Assembly: GCA_002420005.1 (NCBI GenBank)
Contig: DIHE01000055.1
Span: 1-31,531 of the forward strand
Direction of reading: 5' to 3'
Length of the DNA stretch: 31,531 nucleotides
From: Holophagales bacterium UBA5704
GTDB taxonomy: Bacteria > Acidobacteriota > Thermoanaerobaculia > Multivoradales > UBA5704
Shown here piece by piece: positions 16,180 to 25,145 of this stretch. The notes under the pieces are model-generated. The model was not told the DNA's origin. It did no database searches and saw only the letters and a list, made by a program, of their open reading frames with translations. Numbering within the stretch: position 1 is the stretch's first letter; every line of letters begins with the position of its first letter. The position numbers and the translations under genes were made by a program.

Positions 16180-19100
16180 ATGCAGACCCCTCGACGTGCT
16201 GTGGCACGGGCCGCGTGGCTCGTAAGCGGTGCCCTGATGTGCTGGGCCTCCTCGGCGGGGCTGGCCCAGCCGGCGGCGCCGTCCCTTCCTGCGGCGTGCC
16301 GTGGAGGCCGCTTGGTGAAGGCGCGGGTGGTGGCCCTCGATCAGGTGTATTTCTGGAACCGGATGGGCGCGGTCGAGCCGCAAGGAATGATCTACGCCCT
16401 CGAGGACGACGTGGTGCACGTCTCGCAGGACGAAACGTCGTGCACCGCTCCGCGCCTGCCTCTGGAGCCCGGCCGGGTCCGGCTGCGGCAGGGGAAGCGC
16501 CCGCGTCCGCTGGTGCTGCGCGTCCACGCCGGGGACTGTCTCGAGATCCGCTTCCGCAACCTGCTGGCCGATGCGGCCTCCGTGGACGACGAAGCGCCGC
16601 ACACCCGGGCGGCGTCGATCCATGTGGCGGGCCTGCAAAACGTGCAGACGATCCGCGACGCAGGAATGGATGTCGGAGCGAATGGCCCGCCGGGTGACGG
16701 GGTGGCGGCCCGTGGGGAGGCGATGAAATACCTCCTGTTCGCCGAATCGGAAGGGACGTATCTGCTCTACAGCGGCGGCGCCCTGGCCGGCGGTGAAGGC
16801 CTGAGCGGCAGCATATCGGCCGGACTGTTCGGCGCCGTCCACGTCGAGCCGCCGGGATCGCAGTGGTACCGCAGCCAGGTGACCGAGAAGGAGCTCCAGC
16901 TGGCGACGGCGTCGCACGGGCCGCAAGGATTCCCGGTGATCGACTATGGTGCGACCTACCGCGACCGCTCCGACCCCGCGCAGTGCCGGCGCCTCGGCAA
17001 GCCGATCCTGAAGATCCTCGACGCAGACGGCGAGATCGTCCATTCCGACCTGACGGCGATCATCGCCGGCCCGCGGGGCGGTGCCTTCGGGAGCGAGGTC
17101 CCGCCGTCCACTCCGGTCTACCCGAACCGGCAAGACCCGTTCCGCGAATTCACCATCATCTTTCACGACGAGATCGGTGCCGTCCAGGCGTTTCCCCACT
17201 TTCAGGACGAGGTGCTGTCCCACACCCTGCACAGCGTGCGGGACGGTTTCGCGATCAATTACGGCACCGGCGGTGCCGGCGCCGAGGTGATCGCCAACCG
17301 GCTGGGTGTGGGGCCGATGCACGATTGCCCCGAGTGCAAATATGAGGAGTTCTTCCTCTCCTCCTGGGCGGTGGGCGATCCCGCCATGGTGGTCGACGTG
17401 CCGGCCAACGACCCGTGCACGGTGGCGGACCTCAAGAAAGGGCGCAATTGCCGCCCGCAGCCCGGCCCCAAGGCCACGAAGGCCTTCTACCCGGACGATC
17501 CGTCGAACGTCTACCATAGCTATCTGAACGACCGGGTGATCTTCCGCAACCTGCACGCCGGCTCGGACGATCATCACATTTTCCACCTGCATGCCCACCA
17601 GTGGGTGCACAGCCCGCAGAGCGACCGGTCATCGTATCTCGACAGCCAGGCGATCGGGCCCGGGGCCGGGTTCAATTACGAGATCGCCTATCACGGCGGC
17701 GGCAATCGCAACCATACCCCGGGGGACGCCATCTTCCATTGCCATTTCTATCCCCATTTCGCGCAGGGCATGTGGTCGCTCTGGCGGGTGCACGATGTGC
17801 TGGAGACCGGCACGAAGCTCGGTGCCGACGGCCGGCCGGCGCCCGGATCGCGCGCCTTGCCGGATGGCGAGATCGCCGCCGGCACACCGATTCCGGCGGT
17901 GGTCCCGCTCCCGGCGGTGGCCCTGGCGCCGCTGCCGATCCCGGTGGAGATCGCGGCCGGCCAGGTGCGGTTTCCGGCGGGGGTGACCGGCAATCCCGGC
18001 TATCCCTTCTTCGTCCCGGGAATCGCCGGCCACCGCCCGCCGCAGCCGCCGCTCGACACGATCCACGACGGCGGATTGCCGCGCCACGTGGCGACCGGGG
18101 GGACGGCGGTGAGCCGGGAGACGCGGCTCGATTTTCGTAAAGAGCTGCACGAGCTGAGCGTGCGCTGGCTCGCCGAGGCGGGGGAGCCGGTGGAGCGCAA
18201 GGCGATGGATTTCCATGCGAAGGCCGGCGGGTATGCCACGCCGACCCCCGCCGGTACCGCCGCGCCCCGGGCGTTCGCGGTCAACGGCGCACCGCCGGTG
18301 CGCGGCGCGCCGTTCGCCGACCCCTGCGTGGACGACGCCGGCCGGCCGGTGCGCGAGCTGCGGACCTACAAGGCCGCCGGTTTGCAGATGGACGTGATCT
18401 TCAACAAGGCGGGCTGGCACTTCCCGCAGGAGCGCCTGCTCGTCCTGCAGGAGGACGTGGCCGACACCCTGGCCGGCCGGCGTCCGCCGGAGCCGTTCTT
18501 CTTCCGCGCCCGCAGCCGGGAGTGCATCGAGTACCAGCACACGAATCTCATCCCCAGTGAATACCACCTCGACGACTTCCAGGTGCGCACGCCGACCGAC
18601 ATCCTGGGTCAGCACATCCACCTGGTGAAATTCGACGTCCTCGCCTCGGACGGCGGCGGCAACGGCTTCAACTACGAGGACGGCACGCTGAGCCCCGAGG
18701 AGGTGCAGGAACGCATCTGCGCCATCCGCCAGGCCCAGCCCGGGCGCTGTGGCGAGACGCCGGACCACTGCACGTTCCGCGGCCCGGCGTCGGAGCGCTG
18801 TCCGGTGCCGAAGGTGCACCCGGTCTTCGCCGGGAAACGGGATGCCGACTGCGACGGCGTCGACGACTGGCTCGGGGCCCAGACCACCGTGCAGCGCTGG
18901 TGGGCCGATCCGATCACCACCCTCGACGGCGAGGCGCGCACCTTGCGTACGGTGTTCACGCACGATCATTTCGGGCCTTCGTCGCACCAGCAGGCGGGGT
19001 ATTACGCCGGCCTGGTGGTCGAGCCCGCCGGCAGCAAGTGGTACCACCCGGAGACCAACGTGGCCCTCGGCGGACGGGCCGATGGCGGCCCCACCTCCTG

Positions 19101-21534
19101 GCAGGCGGTGATCGAAGGGACGACCGCCCAGGAGAACTACCGCGAGTTCATGTTCGAGTACGCCGATTTCCAGCCGGCCTATGCGCCGGGGAGCCCGGTC
19201 TGCCCGGTGAAACAGGGAGATCTGGTCACCTGGGCGGACCCGGCGCGGGCGGTCAATCCGGCCGGCCGCCGGCTCATCGGCCCGCCCAAGCTGTACGAAA
19301 AGCCGCGGGTGTGCCCGCGCAACGCGAACGATCCGGACGGCACCCTGCTCGCCGAGAAGACGGCGCTCCCGCCGTGCCCGGAGGCGGTGGCCGCGGACGA
19401 TTCCGGCATGGTGGTGGTGAACTACCGCAACGAGCCGCTGGCGTTGCGCATCCGCGATCCGAAGACCGGCGGCCAGGCGGCGGGGGAGGCGGGCGATCTC
19501 TCGTTCGCCTATGAGACCCGCACCGACCGCGCCGATTCCGAATTCAACCTGAAGCCCTACGCTCCGCACCTCAAGCACGTTCCCTATCCGCCGCTGACCA
19601 GTCCCCTGTCGTTGCGGGCGGGCGATCCCATGACCCCCCTGCTGCGCGCCTACGAGGGCGATCCGGTGCAGATCCGCATGCTCGTCGGCGCTCACGAGGA
19701 GGAGCACAACTTCACCATCCACGGCCTCAAGTGGCTCGCCGAGCCGGACGATCCGAATTCCGGCTACCGCAACTCGCAGAACATGGGGATCTCCGAGTGG
19801 TTCGACCTGGTGATCCCGCGCATGCCGACCCTCAAGGATGGCGAGAGCGTCGACCTGCTCTACAAGGCCACGGCCGCCGCCGAATGGCAATGGAGCGGCG
19901 CCTGGGGGCTGCTGCGCCTGTACCGCGGGCGGCCTTCGGAGCACCGGCTGCGGCTGGAGGCGGCCGGCCTTCCGGGGGCGGAGGCGGCGGCGGATCTGGG
20001 TGACCTGCCGACCCTGCAGCTCGCCAACCCCGACGGCCGGGCCGACGGGCAGGATGCCGAGCTGCGGACCCTGGCGTCGGACACCCGGGCGGTCGCGGCC
20101 GAGGCGGCGCTCGCCCGGGCCGCCGTCGCTGTGCCGGGAGACCAGGCGTCGATCCTCACCACCTGCCCGAAGGCGGCGCCGCTGCGGTCCTATGACGTGG
20201 TGGCCGTGGCGGCCTCGGAGGTCCTGGCCGACGATGCACCGGGAGCTCCGGGCCTGCTCTACAACCCGCGGCGGGCGAAGGTGGCCACCTTTGCCCGCGA
20301 CATCGACCCGTCGGGCGAGCCGGCGGAGCGCTTCGGGCCGCTCGCCGACTCCACGGCGATCCTGTTCGTCCAAGCGAGGGACCTGACCACGGTTCGTCCT
20401 GCCGGCGGGCCGCCGCGCCTGCGTTTGAAGCCGAACGTGAAGCGCGAGCCGCTCGTCCTGCGGGCCGCGGCGGGTGACTGCATCCGGGTCACCCTGACCA
20501 ACCGGCTGCCGGACACCTACCGTGACCTGCCGGGCTGGAACGCCGTGCCCATGTTGATCGAAGGGTTCAACGCCAACGACGTGCGGCCCTCGCGGGAGGT
20601 GGGTTTGCATCCGCAGCTCGTCTACTACGACGTGTTGCGCTCGGACGGCGTCAACGTCGGGCTCAACCGGGCGACCACCGGGCGCAAGCAGACCGCGGCG
20701 CCGGGGGAGACCGTCACCTACACCTGGTACGCCGGCGAGCTGGTTCCCCAGAAGCCCGGTGTGCCCCAGCCCCTCAAGCCGCGCGCCCTCGAGCTGGGAG
20801 CCTCGGGGCTGTCCTCGTCCGATCCGATCAAGCACGCCAACAAGGGAGCCGTGGGCGCCTTGATCATCGAGCCGCGGCAGGCGACCTGGCGCGAGGACGT
20901 GCAGAGCGGCCAGGTCACCCGCGCCACCGCCACCGTCTTCTCCCCGGGGAGCGGTCTCTTCCGCGAGCTGGTGCTGGTCTTCCAGGACAATCTCAACCTG
21001 CGCTATGCCGACGGCGCCGCCGTGGAGAGCCTGGACATCAATGAGGACGCGACGGAGTCCGGACAGAAAGCGGTGAACTATCGCACCGAGCCGCTCTGGT
21101 ACCGCATCGGGCTCGCTCCCGACACGCCCACAGGAGAGACCCGCACCTTCACCCTGTTCGACGAGGTCCTGGCGAATCGATTCAAGGGCATCGGAGACCC
21201 GGTGACGCCGATCCTGACCGCCAAGGCGGGCCAGGCCGTCCGCGTCCGCGCCGTGCATCCGGGCGGGCACACCCAGGCGCACGTCCTGGAGATCCAGGGC
21301 CACCTGTGGGAGGAGCTGCCCTACGCGAACGATTCCTCGGTCCTGGGCGGCAATGCGGCCTCGGAGACGCAGGGGACGCGCGGCGGCCTGGGAGCCACCG
21401 GGCACTTCGACGTCCTGCTGCGCAACGGGGCCGGCGGCAAGTTCCGGGTCTTTGGCGACCACCTGATCCGCGATTACGCCCACTGGCTGTTGTACGACGG
21501 CGTTTGGGGCCTGCTGCGGGTGACGCAACCCTGA
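16180..21534 (+). CDS. Giant multicopper oxidase (MnxG/MofA-like size class, putative metal oxidase)
   Basis: 1784 residues with a signal peptide (MQTPRRAVARAAWLVSGAL…GLAQ), so exported. Several cupredoxin-like segments are visible. The four copper-ligand motifs of multicopper oxidases can be found. HIFHLHAH (H466, H469, H471, H473) is the HxxHxH motif. HCHFYPHFAQGM (H520-C521-H522, H526, M531) gives the type 1 site and trinuclear bridge. QHIH (H812, H814) and FTHDHFG (H928, H930) resemble the first two HxH motifs. The order is therefore 3-4-1-2 rather than the laccase order 1-2-3-4. A C-terminal third (~1150-1784) repeats the fold with degenerate motifs (HNFTIHGLKW, HTQAHVLEIQGHLW). Very large exported oxidases with many cupredoxin domains include the Mn(II) oxidases MnxG and MofA, so metal oxidation is a reasonable inference but substrate is unproven. 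It stands alone, convergent with the next gene. Confidence 0.88.
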   Translation: MQTPRRAVARAAWLVSGALMCWASSAGLAQPAAPSLPAACRGGRLVKARVVALDQVYFWNRMGAVEPQGMIYALEDDVVHVSQDETSCTAPRLPLEPGRVRLRQGKRPRPLVLRVHAGDCLEIRFRNLLADAASVDDEAPHTRAASIHVAGLQNVQTIRDAGMDVGANGPPGDGVAARGEAMKYLLFAESEGTYLLYSGGALAGGEGLSGSISAGLFGAVHVEPPGSQWYRSQVTEKELQLATASHGPQGFPVIDYGATYRDRSDPAQCRRLGKPILKILDADGEIVHSDLTAIIAGPRGGAFGSEVPPSTPVYPNRQDPFREFTIIFHDEIGAVQAFPHFQDEVLSHTLHSVRDGFAINYGTGGAGAEVIANRLGVGPMHDCPECKYEEFFLSSWAVGDPAMVVDVPANDPCTVADLKKGRNCRPQPGPKATKAFYPDDPSNVYHSYLNDRVIFRNLHAGSDDHHIFHLHAHQWVHSPQSDRSSYLDSQAIGPGAGFNYEIAYHGGGNRNHTPGDAIFHCHFYPHFAQGMWSLWRVHDVLETGTKLGADGRPAPGSRALPDGEIAAGTPIPAVVPLPAVALAPLPIPVEIAAGQVRFPAGVTGNPGYPFFVPGIAGHRPPQPPLDTIHDGGLPRHVATGGTAVSRETRLDFRKELHELSVRWLAEAGEPVERKAMDFHAKAGGYATPTPAGTAAPRAFAVNGAPPVRGAPFADPCVDDAGRPVRELRTYKAAGLQMDVIFNKAGWHFPQERLLVLQEDVADTLAGRRPPEPFFFRARSRECIEYQHTNLIPSEYHLDDFQVRTPTDILGQHIHLVKFDVLASDGGGNGFNYEDGTLSPEEVQERICAIRQAQPGRCGETPDHCTFRGPASERCPVPKVHPVFAGKRDADCDGVDDWLGAQTTVQRWWADPITTLDGEARTLRTVFTHDHFGPSSHQQAGYYAGLVVEPAGSKWYHPETNVALGGRADGGPTSWQAVIEGTTAQENYREFMFEYADFQPAYAPGSPVCPVKQGDLVTWADPARAVNPAGRRLIGPPKLYEKPRVCPRNANDPDGTLLAEKTALPPCPEAVAADDSGMVVVNYRNEPLALRIRDPKTGGQAAGEAGDLSFAYETRTDRADSEFNLKPYAPHLKHVPYPPLTSPLSLRAGDPMTPLLRAYEGDPVQIRMLVGAHEEEHNFTIHGLKWLAEPDDPNSGYRNSQNMGISEWFDLVIPRMPTLKDGESVDLLYKATAAAEWQWSGAWGLLRLYRGRPSEHRLRLEAAGLPGAEAAADLGDLPTLQLANPDGRADGQDAELRTLASDTRAVAAEAALARAAVAVPGDQASILTTCPKAAPLRSYDVVAVAASEVLADDAPGAPGLLYNPRRAKVATFARDIDPSGEPAERFGPLADSTAILFVQARDLTTVRPAGGPPRLRLKPNVKREPLVLRAAAGDCIRVTLTNRLPDTYRDLPGWNAVPMLIEGFNANDVRPSREVGLHPQLVYYDVLRSDGVNVGLNRATTGRKQTAAPGETVTYTWYAGELVPQKPGVPQPLKPRALELGASGLSSSDPIKHANKGAVGALIIEPRQATWREDVQSGQVTRATATVFSPGSGLFRELVLVFQDNLNLRYADGAAVESLDINEDATESGQKAVNYRTEPLWYRIGLAPDTPTGETRTFTLFDEVLANRFKGIGDPVTPILTAKAGQAVRVRAVHPGGHTQAHVLEIQGHLWEELPYANDSSVLGGNAASETQGTRGGLGATGHFDVLLRNGAGGKFRVFGDHLIRDYAHWLLYDGVWGLLRVTQP

Positions 21535-21535
21535 T

Positions 21536-21562
21536 CCGCCCCGGCGGCTGTCACCGGGGCGG
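21536..21562. terminator. Bidirectional hairpin between convergent genes
   Basis: CCGCCCCGG (21536-21544) and CCGGGGCGG (21554-21562) form a perfect 9-bp GC stem with a 9-nt loop, lying between the stops of the two convergent genes. The loop contains the stop codon of the minus-strand gene. There is no T-run on either side, so it may act with other factors. Confidence 0.5.
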
Positions 21563-23578
21563 CAGATCCAGGCGCCAGAGCCCGCCGCTGGAGGGCGTGG
21601 CGTAGAGCCGCTGGGCGTTCAACGGGTCCTGCACGAGAGCGGTGACCCGGAGCTTGCCGTCGAGGGGCAACCCGGGCGCCGCCGGGTTCCAGGTCTTCGC
21701 CCGGTCCTGGCTGACCAGGATGCCGAGGCTGTCTGTCGCCGCGTAGAAGGTCTGTGGGTCGCTGCGGTCGATCAACAGCCACCGCACCCAGCCGTTCGGC
21801 GGGAGGCCGCCGATGCGTTGCGCGGTGCCACCGGCGGCCCGGCGCCGGTAGATGCCGGTGCCGCGGACGAAATAGACGGCTCCGAGCTGTCCTGGAGCGA
21901 AGGCGAGGGTGGTCACGTCCTCTTCCCAGCGCCTCCAGGTCTGGCCGGCGTCGAGACTGCAATAGACGACCGCGATCTCTCCGCCGTGCAGGTAGCGGTC
22001 GACTCCGAAGGCGAAGAGCGTTTCCGGCCGGTAGGGATCGGCCTGGAAACGGCGAAAGAAGAACCCTCCCCGCTCATCGATCGGAACCACGGAGAGCTGT
22101 TCCCACCAGCGGCCGGAGCCGTCGCGCAGGAGGATCCGGTTGCCCGCGCCGGCGAGAAGAATCCCGGGGACGGGTGCGGCGAGAGCTTCGGTGCCCGCGG
22201 GGACCGGGGACGGGGCCCCCCAGGACTGGCCGCCATCGCGGCTTTCAAAGAGCCGTTCGACCGGTGGGCTTTGTTCTTGCCGGGTCAGCGCGAAGAGCCG
22301 ATCGCGCTCGTGGGGATCGAAGGCAAGATCCTGGAGGAGCCCTGGACGCGGAACGGAAAGGGGTGCCGTCCTCGCCCCGCCGTTGCGGGTCTCGTGCAGG
22401 GTGTCGAAGCTGGTGAAGACGAAGCGCCGTGGGCGGAACGGGTCGAAGCGCAGGAAGCGGACGGGGTTGGCGTGCACGCCGGCCAGGGCCGCCGCTTCCC
22501 AATGAAAGCCGGCGGCGGTGCTCGACCAGAGGCCCAGGGGAGAGGCGAGGAGAATCCGCCCGGCGGCGTCGAGCGCCAGGTCGGAAACACCGGGATAGGC
22601 GGAGCGGCTGTAGGTCATGCTCGGCAGGTCGCGCCGCAGGCGCCGGAACGTCGAGCCTCCGTCGCGGCTCACCCAGAGCCCGTCGTCCGTGCCGACGAAG
22701 ACGGTTTCCGGATTCCGGGGATCGACCAGCAGCGAGGCGCTGTCCAGGAACAGCGCGCCCGGGGCGGCCCCTCGCTCCTCCCAGGTGGCGCCGCCGTCGC
22801 GCGAACGCCAGCAGACCGATTGCAAAAAGCCGGAGGCAAAAGCATAGAGCGTGTCCGGAGCGGAGGCCGCGAGGGCCAAGGCGCGCACCGACTGCTGGCT
22901 GTGAGCGGCAGGATCGTCGAGCAGCGTCCAGGTCAGACCGCCGTCGCGGCTCTTGAAGCGGGCCTGCCAGCCGGCCGCGTACAGCACACGCTTGTCCCTG
23001 GGATCGCGGAGCAGGGTGTGGAGAGTGTCCGGCGCAGGAGAGAGGGGGATCTGTTGCCAGGTGGCGCCACCGTCGGCGGAGCGTGCGACGCCGTCTCGCG
23101 TACCCACCAGCACGGCGTCCGAGAGCGCCAGCAGGCCCGCGGAGCAGGCGAGCCCCCCGATGTCTTCCGAGGTCGCCAGCAGGTGCCAGCTCGCCCCGGC
23201 GTCGTCGCTGCGATAGACCCCGCCGGGATCGTCGCTGGAACAGCCCTGTTTGGCGGCCACGGCGTAGAGGCGGTCGGTGTCTTGCGGATCGACGGCGAGG
23301 GCGATGATCCGTTCTCCTTCGAGGCCGTGGTTGGCCTCCTGCCAGGTCGTGCCGCCGTCCTCGCTGCGCATCACCAGGGTCTCGAGATGCTGATAAGGGC
23401 CCCAGGGAAACGCGGCAAAGAGACGCGCACCGATTTGGGGGTCGGCGGCGATCACCGTCGGCCCGCCGCCGGAGGGGCCGACCGGCTCCCAGCGGCCGGT
23501 GGCGGCGTTCGCGGGAACGACCGCCAGGAAGCAGGCCGCCAAGGTCACCAGGAGGCAGGAACGTCGTCTCGTCTTCAT
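21551..23578 (-). CDS. Exported sortilin/BNR (Asp-box) beta-propeller protein
   Basis: 675 residues with a signal peptide (MKTRRRSCLLVTLAACFLAVVPANA). At least nine Asp-box-like repeats run from residue 72 (SEDGGTTW) to residue 623 (SQDRAKTW). Others include SDDAGASW, SADGGATW, SRDGGLTW, SRDGGATW, SRDGGSTF and SLDAGQTW. This is the pattern of VPS10/sortilin-type and photosystem-assembly-type beta-propellers, consistent with one or two propellers. No catalytic sialidase arginines or glycosidase motif were recognised, so a binding or scaffold role is as likely as hydrolysis. GAGGAG precedes the ATG at 9-nt spacing. It lies 72 bp downstream of the Cys/His protein gene on the same strand. That gap contains a TATATT -10-like box (23609-23614), so either co-transcription or an own promoter is possible. 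Confidence 0.85.
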   Translation of the reverse strand: MKTRRRSCLLVTLAACFLAVVPANAATGRWEPVGPSGGGPTVIAADPQIGARLFAAFPWGPYQHLETLVMRSEDGGTTWQEANHGLEGERIIALAVDPQDTDRLYAVAAKQGCSSDDPGGVYRSDDAGASWHLLATSEDIGGLACSAGLLALSDAVLVGTRDGVARSADGGATWQQIPLSPAPDTLHTLLRDPRDKRVLYAAGWQARFKSRDGGLTWTLLDDPAAHSQQSVRALALAASAPDTLYAFASGFLQSVCWRSRDGGATWEERGAAPGALFLDSASLLVDPRNPETVFVGTDDGLWVSRDGGSTFRRLRRDLPSMTYSRSAYPGVSDLALDAAGRILLASPLGLWSSTAAGFHWEAAALAGVHANPVRFLRFDPFRPRRFVFTSFDTLHETRNGGARTAPLSVPRPGLLQDLAFDPHERDRLFALTRQEQSPPVERLFESRDGGQSWGAPSPVPAGTEALAAPVPGILLAGAGNRILLRDGSGRWWEQLSVVPIDERGGFFFRRFQADPYRPETLFAFGVDRYLHGGEIAVVYCSLDAGQTWRRWEEDVTTLAFAPGQLGAVYFVRGTGIYRRRAAGGTAQRIGGLPPNGWVRWLLIDRSDPQTFYAATDSLGILVSQDRAKTWNPAAPGLPLDGKLRVTALVQDPLNAQRLYATPSSGGLWRLDLPPR

Positions 23579-23650
23579 GGGAGATCGCTCCTCGAAGAAG
23601 TCCTTCGAAATATACGTATCCCGGTGGCCGGCCGTCGCCGTTTCCCCTCC

Positions 23651-24793
23651 TCAGTGCTCCAGATACAGCGGCAGCGACGGCTTGTCGAGCCGGTAGGTCC
23701 CTTCGCGGGCCGCGGCACGGCAGATCTCGGCGGCGGCGCCGGCCAGATGGCCGCAGCTCTCCTGCGCCTTGGCGGGCTGGTAGACGGCGAGGCTCTCGAT
23801 CAGCCCTTCGAGGCAGAGTGTCTGATCGGCACCCGGCTCCTCCGGGCACACCGTCCGGATCAAACCGGGGTTTTCAGCGACCGCCGTCATCGCGGTGAAG
23901 CCGACGCCGTGGAAACAGCCGGATCGCTGCCCGGCGGGGAGCGAGCGGCACATCTCGGCAAGCTCGGCGCGGTCGCCGCCGAGCGCGCCGAGCATGCGGG
24001 TGGCCTGGTAGCGGTAGCACGCGGCGGGGAAGCGGGTGGAGACGTCGCAGGGATGGAACGCGCTCTGGCCCGGCTTCACCCAGGTGGCCGCCTGGTTGAA
24101 CAGCTCCATGTAGACGCCGGTGACGCAGTAATAGCCCATCGCCGGGCCATCGAAGCCGGAGCAGCCGTCGATCGCCTTCTCGACGTCGTTGCCGGCGACC
24201 ATCATCAGCGCGTGGCCCAGGCCGTGGGCACAGTTGCCGGGCCGCCGGATGTCGGCCATGGCGCCCTGCGTGCACACGGTGGCGAGCAGCGGGCGGACCT
24301 GGTCGATCGTGCTGGTGCCGAACGCCTCCTTGAGCACGCCGTGCAGGCAGGCCGAGCTGCACCGCGGGCCGCACTCGCTCAAGGCCTTGCCGACGTCCTT
24401 GTTGAAGTGGACATAGACCGCCCGCCCCAGCTCGTGCGCCTCGTCATGGCAGAACGGATTGCGCTTCTCCAGGACGTCGAGGAGGCCCTGGGTGCCCAGG
24501 GTGGTGAGGTATTGGTCGAACAGCTGGCGCCGCTGCGCGGGCTTGAGCATGTAGTCGACGGAGAACCGCGCCTTGAGCGCGGCGATCTCGGGGGTGTCTT
24601 CGCGGACCTGGGCCTCTCGGCCCCCTTCCATGTCCATCTGGGACGCAGAGGGCTCCGCGGCCGGCATGCCACCGCCGTGGTGATGGTGGTGCTGGTGCTC
24701 GTCCGGCGGCGCCGTGGCGGGTGGGGGAGCCTGGGCCGCGAGGGAGGTCGTGGCGACGAGAGAGAGGGCGAGGAGGGGTGCGAGGGTCCGCAT
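23651..24793 (-). CDS. Unrecognised secreted Cys/His-repeat protein
   Basis: 380 residues if started at the ATG at 24793, which opens a clear signal peptide (MRTLAPLLALSLVATTSLAAQA). The longer in-frame extension to 25099 lacks coding character. A proline-rich linker and a His cluster (HQHHHHH, 33-39) follow the signal. From residue 115 on there are 16 cysteines: 115, 141, 145, 149, 174, 188, 211, 223, 249, 259, 282, 293, 316, 327, 347 and 358. They sit in recurring contexts such as FCHDEAHELGR, CLHGVLKEAF (149), CAHGLGHALM (188), CFHGVGFTAM (293) and CLEGLIESL (327), with ~40-residue spacing. This suggests an alpha-helical disulfide- or metal-binding repeat. There is no CxxCH haem motif. I do not recognise the family and assign no function. 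No good Shine-Dalgarno is visible. The BNR gene follows 72 bp downstream. Confidence 0.8.
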   Translation of the reverse strand: MRTLAPLLALSLVATTSLAAQAPPPATAPPDEHQHHHHHGGGMPAAEPSASQMDMEGGREAQVREDTPEIAALKARFSVDYMLKPAQRRQLFDQYLTTLGTQGLLDVLEKRNPFCHDEAHELGRAVYVHFNKDVGKALSECGPRCSSACLHGVLKEAFGTSTIDQVRPLLATVCTQGAMADIRRPGNCAHGLGHALMMVAGNDVEKAIDGCSGFDGPAMGYYCVTGVYMELFNQAATWVKPGQSAFHPCDVSTRFPAACYRYQATRMLGALGGDRAELAEMCRSLPAGQRSGCFHGVGFTAMTAVAENPGLIRTVCPEEPGADQTLCLEGLIESLAVYQPAKAQESCGHLAGAAAEICRAAAREGTYRLDKPSLPLYLEH

Positions 24794-25145
24794 GGGGAGA
24801 TTTCTAGCACAGGTGGTGCCCGGGCTCGCGATCGATTCCAGGCCGCCGCCCGGCCGCGAAAACCGTGACGACCTTCCCGGGCTGCCGTGATGACCGGATA
24901 GACTCTTGCCCCGGCCGGCGATAGATTCCACCGCTGAAGAACGAGAGCCCACGGACGTGCCAGCGTCTTTGCCTTTTCTCCTTCGCACCTGAGGATCGGC
25001 GATGCCGCGACCCTGTTTGGCGGAGGTGTCCGGCGCAAGGTGGATGGCTGACGGCTGAACAAAGAGCCGCGCCACCGTGTCCCAAGAGAGACAACCCACT
25101 TCCGGCCCTGCCCGCAGGGGACGGCCGGCTCAGGAGACGTACATC
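24794..25145. other. 352-bp divergent intergenic region
   Basis: No gene was recognised here. It separates the minus-strand Cys/His gene from the plus-strand M64 peptidase gene, so it should hold promoters for both, but neither has a convincing -35/-10 pair. It contains two near-identical 13-mers in direct orientation, GCGATCGATTCCA (24828-24840) and GCGATAGATTCCA (24918-24930). A hairpin based on CCGGCC (25102-25107) and GGCCGG (25123-25128) lies directly before the peptidase ribosome-binding site. I could not match it to a known riboswitch. Confidence 0.5.

Noticed and set aside
17629..21528. Open reading frame of 1299 codons on the minus strand opposite the multicopper oxidase
   Set aside because: The plus strand has clear copper motifs, a signal peptide and a ribosome-binding site. 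The antisense frame is Arg/Gly/Ala/His-rich with no recognisable domain, and is a high-GC codon-bias shadow.
21818..24868. Open reading frame of 1016 codons on the plus strand across the BNR and Cys/His genes
   Set aside because: It spans two genes with signal peptides and repeated Asp boxes on the other strand. Its own translation has no domain and reads like antisense.
24794..25099. N-terminal extension of the Cys/His protein to 25099
   Set aside because: The extension is polar and low in coding character, and it would bury the obvious signal peptide that starts at 24793.
24950..25140. Possible riboswitch (cyclic-di-GMP type) upstream of the M64 gene
   Set aside because: Neither strand shows the conserved core elements I know for this class. 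Only a small hairpin near the ribosome-binding site is supportable.
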